Shown in pieces: positions 43,276-50,170 of a stretch of DNA of 50,170 bases; positions within the stretch are counted from its first letter, which is position 1, and every line of letters begins with the position of its first letter. The notes below the pieces were generated by a model. That model worked only from the letters and a program-made list of their open reading frames with translations, searched no databases and was not told the origin of the DNA. The stretch covers positions 1-50,170 of the forward strand of contig JAKFFO010000040.1 in assembly GCA_036675035.1 (NCBI GenBank), written 5' to 3'. The position numbers and the translations under genes were made by a program. Source of the DNA: MESE01 sp036675035. GTDB taxonomy: Bacteria; Pseudomonadota; Gammaproteobacteria; Burkholderiales; Burkholderiaceae_D.

Positions 43276-43440
43276 TTTCTACACTGTGGAGACATGCCGG
43301 GGGTAGCCCGGCGGCTACTCACTTTTCTTGTCTCGCCAAGAAAAGTAAGCAAAAGAAAGCGACCGCAAGGCGCTGCCCTTCGGGGTGAAGCAGGGCGCTG
43401 AGTAGGGTCGCCTTTTCTTTGGGTACTTTCGTTAGGAAGC
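43276..43440. repeat. Structured dispersed intergenic repeat
   Basis: Between the nadB and nadC ends. It contains a G/C-rich hairpin start (GGGGGTAGCCCGGCGGCTACTC), then ACTTTTCTTG / CAAGAAAAGT arms (43321-43330, 43337-43346), and a larger outer stem pairing 43342-43364 with 43406-43429 around a CCCTTCGGGG core. This layout matches the dispersed element widespread in Burkholderiales, and the pairing is visible. It may serve as terminator for both convergent units. Confidence 0.75.
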
Positions 43441-43444
43441 GCGC

Positions 43445-44311
43445 TTACCCAACAATCCGCAAAGAATAATCAACAGCCCGCACGTCCTTCGTCAACCCAC
43501 CAATCGAAATCCGATCCACCCCGGTCTCCGCAATCGCCCGCACCGTCTCCATATTCACGCCCCCGGACGCTTCCAGCAACGCCCGGCCGTTGGTGATCTC
43601 AACCGCCTCAACCATCGCCTGCAATGTGAAATTATCCAGCAGGATCGATGTCGCACCCGCATCCAGCGCTTCATCCAGCTGCTCCAGCGTTTCCACTTCG
43701 ATCTGGATTGTCACACCCGCATCCAGCGCCTGGGCCGCACGCATTGCGGAAGTCACACCACCCGCCGCGGCGATATGATTTTCCTTGATCAGGATGCCGT
43801 CATACAGTGCCAGCCGCTGATTCTGCCCACCGCCGACACGGACCGCGTATTTTTGCGCCAGGCGCAGCCCCGGCAAGGTCTTGCGCGTATCGAGAATGGC
43901 CGCATCGGTGCCCTTGACAGCGTCCGCGTAGCGGCGGGTCGCAGTCGCCACCCCCGACAACAATTGCAAAAAATTAAGCGCCCCGCGCTCCGCCGTCAGC
44001 AGCGCACGCGCGGGACCTGCGATCAAACACACATCGGTGTCGGCGCGCATCATCTCGCCCTCGGCATAATGCCAATCTATCCGAATGCGGACATCGATCT
44101 GCTTCATCACACCTTCAAACCAGGGCGCACCGCACAACACGGCATTTTCACGCACCTTCACACGCGCCTTGACCCACTCATCCTTCGGCACCAGCCTGCC
44201 GGTCACGTCGCCGGTTCCGATATCTTCCTGTATCGCCGCCGAAATATTGTTTTCAAATGCAGCGGCAAGTGCCGCATCGAACGGTGCAAATGGATTCTTC
44301 AACGTACTCAT
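43445..44311 (-). CDS. nadC: Quinolinate phosphoribosyltransferase (carboxylating)
   Basis: 288 residues starting MSTLKNPFAPF. The enzyme turns quinolinate and PRPP into nicotinate mononucleotide. Visible: QEDIGTGDVTG, the substrate-binding TRKTLPGLRLAQKYAVRVGGGQNQRLAL, IKENHIAAAGG, IEVETLEQLDEAL, EASGGVNMETV and GVDRISIGGLT near the end. The start codon lies in the end of nadA (ATGA overlap at 44308-44311), so translation is coupled to nadA. The much longer in-frame extension upstream runs through nadA in another frame and is not used. Confidence 0.96.
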   Translation of the reverse strand: MSTLKNPFAPFDAALAAAFENNISAAIQEDIGTGDVTGRLVPKDEWVKARVKVRENAVLCGAPWFEGVMKQIDVRIRIDWHYAEGEMMRADTDVCLIAGPARALLTAERGALNFLQLLSGVATATRRYADAVKGTDAAILDTRKTLPGLRLAQKYAVRVGGGQNQRLALYDGILIKENHIAAAGGVTSAMRAAQALDAGVTIQIEVETLEQLDEALDAGATSILLDNFTLQAMVEAVEITNGRALLEASGGVNMETVRAIAETGVDRISIGGLTKDVRAVDYSLRIVG

Positions 44312-45447
44312 GCCGGGCCAACCCCTGAAAACAGCTTTTGCTCTTTTGCCAGATCGCCGGAAGGACGAACATTGGCCTTCTTTAGCGCGGCGAAGGTGAG
44401 CATGCGGTCGATGCATCCGAAGGCCTTGCGGCCGGTCTCTTGATCCACCAGGATTTCGTTCCGTCCAGACTCCAGCACGTCGGCCAGATTCTGCAACCCG
44501 TTCATCGCCATCCATGGGCAGTGCGCACAACTTTTGCACGTCGCGCTATTGCCCGCGGTCGGTGCTTCGATAAAGCGTTTGCCCGGAGCTGCCATCTTCA
44601 TCTTGTGGAGGATGCCGTTGTCGGTGGCAACAATGAATTCTTCCGCATCCAGCGATTGCGCGGCGGCGATCAATTGCGAAGTCGATCCGACCACATCCGC
44701 CAGCGCGACCACCGCTTCCGGAGATTCCGGATGAACCAGTACCTTTGCGTGCGGGTGTTCCTGTTTCAGAAATTCGAGTTCAATAGCCTTGAATTCGTCA
44801 TGCACCAGGCATGAGCCTTGCCATAACAGCATGTCGGCGCCGGTCTTCTTCTGAATGTAGGCACCAAGATGCTTGTCGGGCGCCCACAGGATTTTTTTGC
44901 CTTGAGCATGCAAATGCGCGACGATGTCCAGTCCGATCGACGAGGTGACCATCCAGTCGGCACGTGCCTTCACTGCGGCACTGGTGTTGGCATACACGAC
45001 CACCGTCCGGTCCGGGTGCGCATCGCAAAATGCCGCAAATTCATCGGCCGGGCAACCAAGGTCGAGCGAACAGGTCGCATCCAGATCAGGCATCAGCACC
45101 GTCTTGTCGGGGCTGAGTATTTTGGCAGTTTCACCCATGAATCGCACACCGGCGACCACCAGCGTTTTCGCCGGATGATCGCGGCCGAAGCGCGCCATTT
45201 CAAGCGAATCGGATACGCAACCGCCGGTTTCCTCGGCCAGATCCTGCAGGTCGGAATCAACGTAATAATGCGCAACAAGCACCGCCTGTTTTTCTTTTAA
45301 CAGGCGCTTGATGCGTTCCTTGAGCGCATTTTTTTCGTCAAGCGATAGCGCAGCCGGAACGCGGGCCCATGCTGCGGCCGTACAACTGGTGCCGCTGTTC
45401 ATTTGGGGCCGTTCGAACTCGACGGGCTTGATGGACTGGGTCTGCAT
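44308..45447 (-). CDS. nadA: Quinolinate synthase A
   Basis: 379 residues. Condenses iminoaspartate (from NadB) with dihydroxyacetone phosphate to quinolinate, using a 4Fe-4S cluster. Cluster cysteines are in ATCSLDLGC, QGSCLVHDEF and SCAHCPWMAMN; also HYYVDSDLQDLAEETGG, NTSAAVKARADW, VHPESPEAVV and EAPTAGNSATC. A probable promoter (45471-45500) lies close upstream, giving a short leader. First gene of nadA-nadC. Confidence 0.96.
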   Translation of the reverse strand: MQTQSIKPVEFERPQMNSGTSCTAAAWARVPAALSLDEKNALKERIKRLLKEKQAVLVAHYYVDSDLQDLAEETGGCVSDSLEMARFGRDHPAKTLVVAGVRFMGETAKILSPDKTVLMPDLDATCSLDLGCPADEFAAFCDAHPDRTVVVYANTSAAVKARADWMVTSSIGLDIVAHLHAQGKKILWAPDKHLGAYIQKKTGADMLLWQGSCLVHDEFKAIELEFLKQEHPHAKVLVHPESPEAVVALADVVGSTSQLIAAAQSLDAEEFIVATDNGILHKMKMAAPGKRFIEAPTAGNSATCKSCAHCPWMAMNGLQNLADVLESGRNEILVDQETGRKAFGCIDRMLTFAALKKANVRPSGDLAKEQKLFSGVGPA

Positions 45448-45470
45448 TGTCAGTTACCGTTCCGGAGAAA

Positions 45471-45500
45471 GTAATAAAAAACAAATAGAAAACTCGTCAA
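45471..45500 (-). promoter_or_regulatory. Probable sigma-70 promoter of nadA-nadC
   Basis: On the minus strand, TTGACG (45500-45495), an 18-base spacer rich in T, then TATTAC (45476-45471). Matches are five of six and four of six. The start point would fall near 45464, about 17 bases before the nadA ATG. A repressor site was not recognised. Confidence 0.5.
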
Positions 45501-45606
45501 TTTTTATCCATTCGAATTGACTGGACAGACTACTAGATGCCGGCATTCAGCGCATTTTCAAGTTACTCCAGAGTACCAACAATCGGCAGTCACCGTAGGA
45601 GAACCC

Positions 45607-47205
45607 CTACTCTATTCCCTGGCTGCTCAGATAGTCTTCGTAATTACCCTGGAAATCGACGATTTCATTTTCCTTGATTTCCAGCACGCGGGTCGCAAGC
45701 GACGACACGAATTCGCGATCGTGCGACACGAAAATCAATGTGCCGGCATATTTTTCCAGCGCGATGTTGAGCGACTCGATCGACTCCATGTCCATATGAT
45801 TGGTCGGCTCGTCCATCAGCAACACATTATGACGGCCCAGCATCAGCTTGCCGTACATCATCCGGCCCTTCTCGCCGCCCGATAACACTTGCACTGGTTT
45901 TTTTACATCGTCGCCGCTGAACAAAAGGCGTCCCAGGATCGAGCGTACCGCCTGGTCGTCATCCCCCTCCTGGGTCCATTGCCCGATCCACTCGGTCAGT
46001 GTCTTGTCGGTAGCAAAATCCTCGGTCGGATCTTGCGGCATGTATCCTACGTTGGCGTTCTCGGCCCATTTCACTGTTCCGCTATCCGGCTGCAATCCGC
46101 AAAGATCGCCGCCAATGCAGCGCAGCAGCGTGGTCTTGCCGGCACCGTTCGCGCCGATGATCGCAATCTTTTCGCCCGCTTCGACCATCATGCTGAATTT
46201 GCTGAACAGGTTGCGGTCATAGGACTTCGATATGCCCTCCACGTCGACAGCCAGGCGATGCAGTTTCTTCTCGCCGTCAAAGCGGATGAATGGATTGGCG
46301 CGGCTGGACGGCTTGACATCCTCGACCTTGATTTTTTCAATCTGCTTTGCGCGCGAAGTTGCCTGACGCGCCTTCGACTTGTTGGCGGAAAACCGGCGTA
46401 CGAAATCCTGCAGCTCTGCCACTTTTTCTTTCGCTTTGGCATTGGCGGACATCTGCTGTGCACGCGCTTGGGACGATGCGAACATATAGTCGTCGTAGTT
46501 GCCAGGATAGACTTTCAGCGTGCCGAAGTCCATGTCCGCCATATGCGTGCAAACCTGGTTCAGGAAATGGCGATCGTGGGAAATGATGATCATGGTCGAA
46601 TTGCGCTGGTTGAGCACATCTTCCAGCCACCGGATCGTATTGATGTCGAGGTTGTTGGTTGGTTCATCCAGCAACAGGATATCGGGATTCGAGAACAGGG
46701 CTTGCGCAAGCAGCACCCGCAATTTCCAACCCGGCGCCACATTGCTCATCGGGCCTTGGTGCTGGTCCATCGAGACCCCAACCCCGAGCAACAATTCACC
46801 GGCACGCGCTTCGGCGGTATAGCCGTCGTATTCGGCGAACTTCGCTTCCAGGTCGGCGGCTTTCATGTAGTCGTCGTCGGTCGCGTCGGGATTCGCATAA
46901 ATCGCATCGCGCTCCGCCATTGCATTCCACATTTCGGTGTGACCCATCATCACCACGTCCAGCACGCGCATTTCTTCGAACGCGAACTGATCTTGCCGCA
47001 GTTTGCCTAAACGTTCATTCTGGTCCAGCATCACGTTGCCGGAACTCGGCTCCAGGTCGCCGCCGAGAATCTTCATGAAAGTCGATTTGCCGCACCCGTT
47101 GGCACCGATCAATCCGTATCGATTACCTTCGCCGAACTTGACGGAAACGTTTTCAAACAACGGCTTTGCGCCGAACTGCATTGTGATGTTAGCTGTGGAA
47201 AGCAC
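45607..47205 (-). CDS. ybiT: ABC-F ATPase, YbiT type (GTG start)
   Basis: 532 residues, two ABC domains without membrane parts. The start is a GTG: MLSTANITMQFGAKPLFENVSVKFG matches E. coli YbiT from residue 1, and AAGGG lies upstream. Walker A motifs are GANGCGKST and GANGAGKTT; Walker B and signature parts are LLLDEPTNNLD, LSGGEKGRM and LLMDEPTNHMD. The first signature reads VAPGWKLRV, as in YbiT. ABC-F proteins act on the ribosome E site; YbiT is thought to assist translation of difficult sequences. Not an antibiotic-resistance-type member as far as sequence shows. Confidence 0.94.
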   Translation of the reverse strand: MLSTANITMQFGAKPLFENVSVKFGEGNRYGLIGANGCGKSTFMKILGGDLEPSSGNVMLDQNERLGKLRQDQFAFEEMRVLDVVMMGHTEMWNAMAERDAIYANPDATDDDYMKAADLEAKFAEYDGYTAEARAGELLLGVGVSMDQHQGPMSNVAPGWKLRVLLAQALFSNPDILLLDEPTNNLDINTIRWLEDVLNQRNSTMIIISHDRHFLNQVCTHMADMDFGTLKVYPGNYDDYMFASSQARAQQMSANAKAKEKVAELQDFVRRFSANKSKARQATSRAKQIEKIKVEDVKPSSRANPFIRFDGEKKLHRLAVDVEGISKSYDRNLFSKFSMMVEAGEKIAIIGANGAGKTTLLRCIGGDLCGLQPDSGTVKWAENANVGYMPQDPTEDFATDKTLTEWIGQWTQEGDDDQAVRSILGRLLFSGDDVKKPVQVLSGGEKGRMMYGKLMLGRHNVLLMDEPTNHMDMESIESLNIALEKYAGTLIFVSHDREFVSSLATRVLEIKENEIVDFQGNYEDYLSSQGIE

Positions 47206-47446
47206 TGAACAAACCCTTACGATGTGAAACTGTGAAGCCCGCTATTTTACCACCGAGCGACAAGCGAAATTTCGTTGCGGCGAGCCGTGAAATCGGATCG
47301 TTCAGAGGCGTATGCATAGTTGTTCGCAGAATCTATTCGCACTCTGGCAACCGGATCGGCCAACCATTCAGTTGAAACATTTCCAGAGGCCTGTCAGTTG
47401 GGCTTACATTGTTGTCGAACTGAAAAGGCTCCTGCCGGCTACAGAT
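47206..47446. other. Intergenic region upstream of ybiT
   Basis: About 240 bases between the end of the LD-carboxypeptidase gene and the ybiT start, both on the minus strand. It should hold the ybiT promoter. I see no repeat, hairpin with T tract, or coding frame with a ribosome binding site. Confidence 0.4.
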
Positions 47447-48388
47447 TCACAATCCGCTGCTGAATTTCGCGGACTCGATCACCGGATAGCCGGTCATGCG
47501 CAGCTCGAACGAACTCATGTCGGACCGCAGGTGCGCATTGCATCCGACCACCAGCGTTACCTTGTCCTGAATATGCCCGAAAGGAAGTCCGGTCAATACC
47601 GGTATCGATAGCTGCCGGCGCATGTAGGACAGCATTGCATTGAAGTCGTAGCCGTTATCGTAGCCGCTCAACCGGTAACTGGAAAAATCACCGAACAGTA
47701 TTGCGCTTTGGCGCGCCAGCACGCCGGCATGCAGCAGTTGCAGCAACATCCGTTCGATCCGGTAGGGATGCTCGTTGACATCCTCGATAAATAAGATTCC
47801 ACCGTCGATATCCGGAAAATACGGTGTGCCGACCAGATGGGTCAACATCGTCAGGTTGCCGCCCCACAAAAGTCCGGACAGATCGACTGCCGGATTATTT
47901 TGCGATGAACCCACGATCGCGAAACTTGAGTTGCTCAGGCATTGCCAGAAATGATGCATCGTGAAATCACTCGCGTGTTCGCGCGTGAAGTCGTCGCAAA
48001 TCATCGGCCCGGCAAAGCTTTTGCCGCCGGCATGGGCCAGAAGCGCCATCTGTAACGCGGTGAAATCGCTATGGCCGACGAATATTTTTCCGCTCGCCGC
48101 GAGCATTTTCAGGTCAAGCGCGGGCAATAGACGCGACATTCCGTAACCGCCGCGCAAGGCAAGCACGACCTGCATGTCAGGATCGCTTGCCGCTGCGTGG
48201 AGCTGCGCTGCCCGCATGTCGTCGGTGCCGCCGAAGCGCTGATGTTTTGCGGCCGGGTCATAAAAATTTCGCACCCGGCATCCCTGCGCCTCCAAGCGTC
48301 CGATCGCCCGTGCCAGCAACGCTTCATCAGGCGCATAGCCGCCGGGCGCGACGATCGCGACACCGATGTCGACAAGTTTATCTCTCAT
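47447..48388 (-). CDS. ldcA: Muramoyltetrapeptide LD-carboxypeptidase (S66)
   Basis: 313 residues. The S66 triad is visible: Ser107 in KIFVGHSDFTAL, Glu202 in LFIEDVNEHPYR and His272 in GLPFGHIQD. The preceding VLALRGGYGMSRLLP is typical. LdcA removes the terminal D-Ala from murein tetrapeptides in cytosolic recycling. Unusually there is no other recycling gene near. The gene sits just downstream of an alpha/beta hydrolase gene on the same strand (8-base gap) and ends 240 bases before ybiT. Confidence 0.92.
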   Translation of the reverse strand: MRDKLVDIGVAIVAPGGYAPDEALLARAIGRLEAQGCRVRNFYDPAAKHQRFGGTDDMRAAQLHAAASDPDMQVVLALRGGYGMSRLLPALDLKMLAASGKIFVGHSDFTALQMALLAHAGGKSFAGPMICDDFTREHASDFTMHHFWQCLSNSSFAIVGSSQNNPAVDLSGLLWGGNLTMLTHLVGTPYFPDIDGGILFIEDVNEHPYRIERMLLQLLHAGVLARQSAILFGDFSSYRLSGYDNGYDFNAMLSYMRRQLSIPVLTGLPFGHIQDKVTLVVGCNAHLRSDMSSFELRMTGYPVIESAKFSSGL

Positions 48389-48396
48389 TTCGGGGC

Positions 48397-49314
48397 TTAT
48401 CCATGCATCGCTTCAGGTATCGGCTTTCCCTTGCAATGGGCCTCGATCATGCTTGCGAGAGTAGCGTCCAGTTCGGAAGGGAAATTATGTCCCATCCCGT
48501 CGACTTCACGGAAGACCGCTCCAGGAATCAGGCTCGCGGTATCGCGACCGCAGGCGATCGGTACCAGTCGATCCGCATTGCCATGAATCACGAGAGCCGG
48601 CACCCGCACCTTCTTGAGCAGCGATACGCGGTCTCCTGATGCCATGACAGCGTGTAGCTGCCGCGTAACGCCGTCCGGACTTACGTTGCGCCGAAGGCTG
48701 GTGATGACTCGTTCGGCAAGCGTTGCTGCGGGCACCGGGTAGCGTGGGCTACCAATCATTTGAAGGAATCTGACCGATCGATTGATCACCTCATTATGGT
48801 CGTTCGGATTTCCGAGGCGAGACAGCATTGCATCCCGCACTTCGCTGTCCGCGACCGGCAAGCCTTTTCTTCCGCTGGTAGACATGATCGAGGTGAGGCT
48901 CAAGGTGCGGTCCGGATAGTCGGCAGCAATGATTTGCGCGATCATGCCGCCCATCGATGCGCCGATAATATGCGCGTTGTCGATACCAATTCCATCCAGC
49001 AAACCGATCGTGTCCTTCGCCATGTCGTGGAGTGTATATGCAGCGGCAACCGGCAAGCGAAACATCGATTTTACAAATGCGAGTTTTATATTTGGTGCGC
49101 CGAATCGTTGAAGTTTGGTCGATAAGCCGCTGTCCCTGTTGTCGAAGCGGATGACGTAAAAACCGCGGTCGACCAGCGCGCGGCAAAACGAATCCGGCCA
49201 CGAAATAAGCTGCATTCCCAGACCCATGATGAGCAGCAGCGGCGTGTCGCCGGGATTGCCCTGCGTTTCATAGGTAAGCGTGACGCCGTTGGTATCGATA
49301 GTAGGCAAAGCCAT
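48397..49314 (-). CDS. Alpha/beta hydrolase
   Basis: 305 residues. PLLLIMGLGMQLISWPDSF gives the oxyanion hole, VIRFDNRDSGLS is typical of the Burkholderiales/actinobacterial esterase group, the nucleophile Ser120 lies in IIGASMGGMIAQ, the acid in IHGNADRLVP and the base His in GMGHNFPSE. Substrate unknown; esterase or polyketide-type hydrolase activity is likely. AAGG abuts the ATG at 49314, tight spacing, but MALPTIDTNG is a natural start. It lies between tadA and ldcA, likely co-transcribed. Confidence 0.88.
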   Translation of the reverse strand: MALPTIDTNGVTLTYETQGNPGDTPLLLIMGLGMQLISWPDSFCRALVDRGFYVIRFDNRDSGLSTKLQRFGAPNIKLAFVKSMFRLPVAAAYTLHDMAKDTIGLLDGIGIDNAHIIGASMGGMIAQIIAADYPDRTLSLTSIMSTSGRKGLPVADSEVRDAMLSRLGNPNDHNEVINRSVRFLQMIGSPRYPVPAATLAERVITSLRRNVSPDGVTRQLHAVMASGDRVSLLKKVRVPALVIHGNADRLVPIACGRDTASLIPGAVFREVDGMGHNFPSELDATLASMIEAHCKGKPIPEAMHG

Positions 49315-49405
49315 CCTTTCACAAGATATTTTCCAGACAGAGGATTGATATGGTTGATTCGAGCACCGAATTGCCGTCGAGCGATTGCGCCGCAAGTCTG
49401 CGATC

Positions 49406-49900
49406 CTAGACTGAATCAGACTCCACGCGTCCGAGCAAGGCTCGCTGGGCTTCGGCCCGTCGCGTAGCGAAGAAATCCTTGAGCAAGGCGCCGCATTCCT
49501 GTGCCATCACGCCGCCGACAAGTTCGGTATGGTGGTTGAGTTTTTCCTGCTCGAACAGGTTGACGATCGAACCGCATGCCCCGGTCTTCGGGTCGGCCGC
49601 ACCAAACACCACTCGCGCAAGCCTGGCATGCATCATCGCTCCTGCACACATTGCGCAGGGTTCCAGCGTAACGTACAGTTCGCAGCCCGGCAGCCGGTAA
49701 TTGCCGACAATGCTGGCTGCCGCACGCAACGCCATTATTTCCGCATGCGCAGTCGGATCATGTGTCCCTATCGGTTGATTGAAGCCGGTTGCAATAATCT
49801 CGCCATCCTTGACGACCACTGCGCCGACCGGCACCTCGCCCAGTGCCCATGCGTTATGTGCCTGTGAGAGTGCTTGCTGCATGTAGTTGGAATCCTGCAT
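49406..49900 (-). CDS. tadA: tRNA-specific adenosine deaminase
   Basis: 164 residues. Zinc-deaminase motifs: His52-Ala-Glu54 in PTAHAEIMALRAA and the cysteines in LEPCAMCAGAM (82 and 85). VPVGAVVV and ARVVFGAADPKTGACGS are typical TadA. It deaminates A34 of tRNA-Arg(ACG) to inosine. Start by ATG at 49900; a second ATG six codons on is possible. The queD stop is 12 bases upstream. Confidence 0.95.
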   Translation of the reverse strand: MQDSNYMQQALSQAHNAWALGEVPVGAVVVKDGEIIATGFNQPIGTHDPTAHAEIMALRAAASIVGNYRLPGCELYVTLEPCAMCAGAMMHARLARVVFGAADPKTGACGSIVNLFEQEKLNHHTELVGGVMAQECGALLKDFFATRRAEAQRALLGRVESDSV

Positions 49901-49912
49901 TTGCCGTCCGCC

Positions 49913-50170
49913 TTAGTCCGCAGTGATCTCGGCCCAGCAATTCGGCGTCTCATGCAGCACCAGTTTTTGCAGACGCAATCCGGTGCCGTACCTGTCCTGA
50001 TAAGCAACTCTCAAAATATTGAAAGCAGTCTGTGCAAGATTCTCAACGGTCGGAATGCGATCGATGATCACGGTCTTGTGTCCCGGTATGCTGTCGAGAA
50101 ATTCCCGCACCACGGTATCTTTTTCATATGTCAGGAATGCATGGTCCCAGACATCGACCAGATGCTGTTT
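49913..50170 (-). CDS. queD: 6-carboxytetrahydropterin synthase (QueD), partial
   Basis: The right edge of the window cuts the gene; 85 C-terminal residues are visible. They show the catalytic-zone WDHAFLTYEKDT, IDRIPTVENLAQTAFNIL and the closing VLHETPNCWAEI of the 6-pyruvoyl-tetrahydropterin-synthase fold. QueD makes 6-carboxytetrahydropterin for queuosine. The zinc-binding N-terminal His residues lie outside. It is followed by tadA with 12 bases between, so two tRNA-modification genes are linked. Confidence 0.88.
   Translation of the reverse strand, partial: KQHLVDVWDHAFLTYEKDTVVREFLDSIPGHKTVIIDRIPTVENLAQTAFNILRVAYQDRYGTGLRLQKLVLHETPNCWAEITAD

Noticed and set aside
43276..43440. CRISPR-like repeat or insertion sequence
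   Set aside because: Only nested inverted repeats are seen, with no direct repeats with spacers and no transposase frame.
45889..47010. 373-codon plus-strand frame opposite ybiT
   Set aside because: Shadow of the ABC-F gene; the opposite strand holds both Walker motifs and signatures.
1..50170. Defence system, prophage, integron or toxin-antitoxin module
   Set aside because: No integrase, transposase, restriction, retron, CBASS, toxin or phage structural gene is recognisable; the gene content is housekeeping and metabolic.

Overview
The window looks like chromosomal DNA from a moderately GC-rich betaproteobacterium of the order Burkholderiales, most likely Oxalobacteraceae (Herminiimonas, Herbaspirillum or Noviherbaspirillum type). 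This rests on gene order and protein character: mltG-tmk-holB-pilZ-tatD-ankyrin, ygfZ-DUF4936-NRDE, nadB/nadC/nadA, ybiT, and a typical 'GTAGCCCGGCGGCTACTC' dispersed repeat. No database search was run. I see no rRNA, tRNA, CRISPR array, transposase, integrase or prophage genes.

Layout. 1-4.9 kb: small genes (a partial unknown gene, a small unknown gene, an ABM-fold protein, a 'FPASDP' small protein, CsbD), a DSD1-type PLP enzyme, a GNAT, and a two-gene unknown membrane operon. 4.9-9.7 kb (minus): periplasmic adaptor, RND permease and an RluF-like pseudouridine synthase in one operon; the synthase has lost its catalytic Asp. 9.8-11.4 kb: a secreted Ser/Gly/Ala low-complexity protein with its own terminator, then an AT-rich gene-poor gap. 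11.4-17.1 kb: a lone conserved small protein, then the minus-strand operon mltG-tmk-holB-pilZ-GNAT-tatD-ankyrin. 17.2-19.3 kb (plus): ygfZ-DUF4936-NRDE. 19.3-22.6 kb (minus): a YbgC-type thioesterase overlapping an ElaA-type GNAT, and a TPR protein overlapping an L,D-transpeptidase; the last two share a C-terminal NTF2-like domain.

23.0-25.1 kb (plus): two tandem, dissimilar ferritin-like proteins. 25.1-34.9 kb (minus): an 11-gene catabolic cluster (thiolase, acyl-CoA dehydrogenase, DUF1330, Dabb, two SDRs, PaaI thioesterase, medium-chain reductase, GST, epoxide-hydrolase-like enzyme, hot-dog thioesterase) suited to beta-oxidation of an unknown acyl-CoA or xenobiotic. A strong terminator separates the thiolase from the rest. 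35.2-39.1 kb (plus): purT, overlapping by one base a membrane PAS-PAS-GGDEF-EAL protein. 39.1-41.5 kb (minus): penicillin-acylase-family hydrolase. 41.6-45.4 kb: nadB facing nadA-nadC, with a structured dispersed repeat between them. 45.6-50.2 kb (minus): ybiT (ABC-F), LD-carboxypeptidase, alpha/beta hydrolase, tadA and a partial queD.

Most of the window is housekeeping and metabolic. I found no clear defence or mobile system. The candidates for something undescribed are the degenerate RluF-like protein coupled to an RND pump, the ferritin-like pair, the Ser/Gly-rich Lys-block secreted protein, the purT/c-di-GMP overlap and the 25-35 kb catabolic cluster. Start sites and residue numbers were worked out by hand from the sequence.
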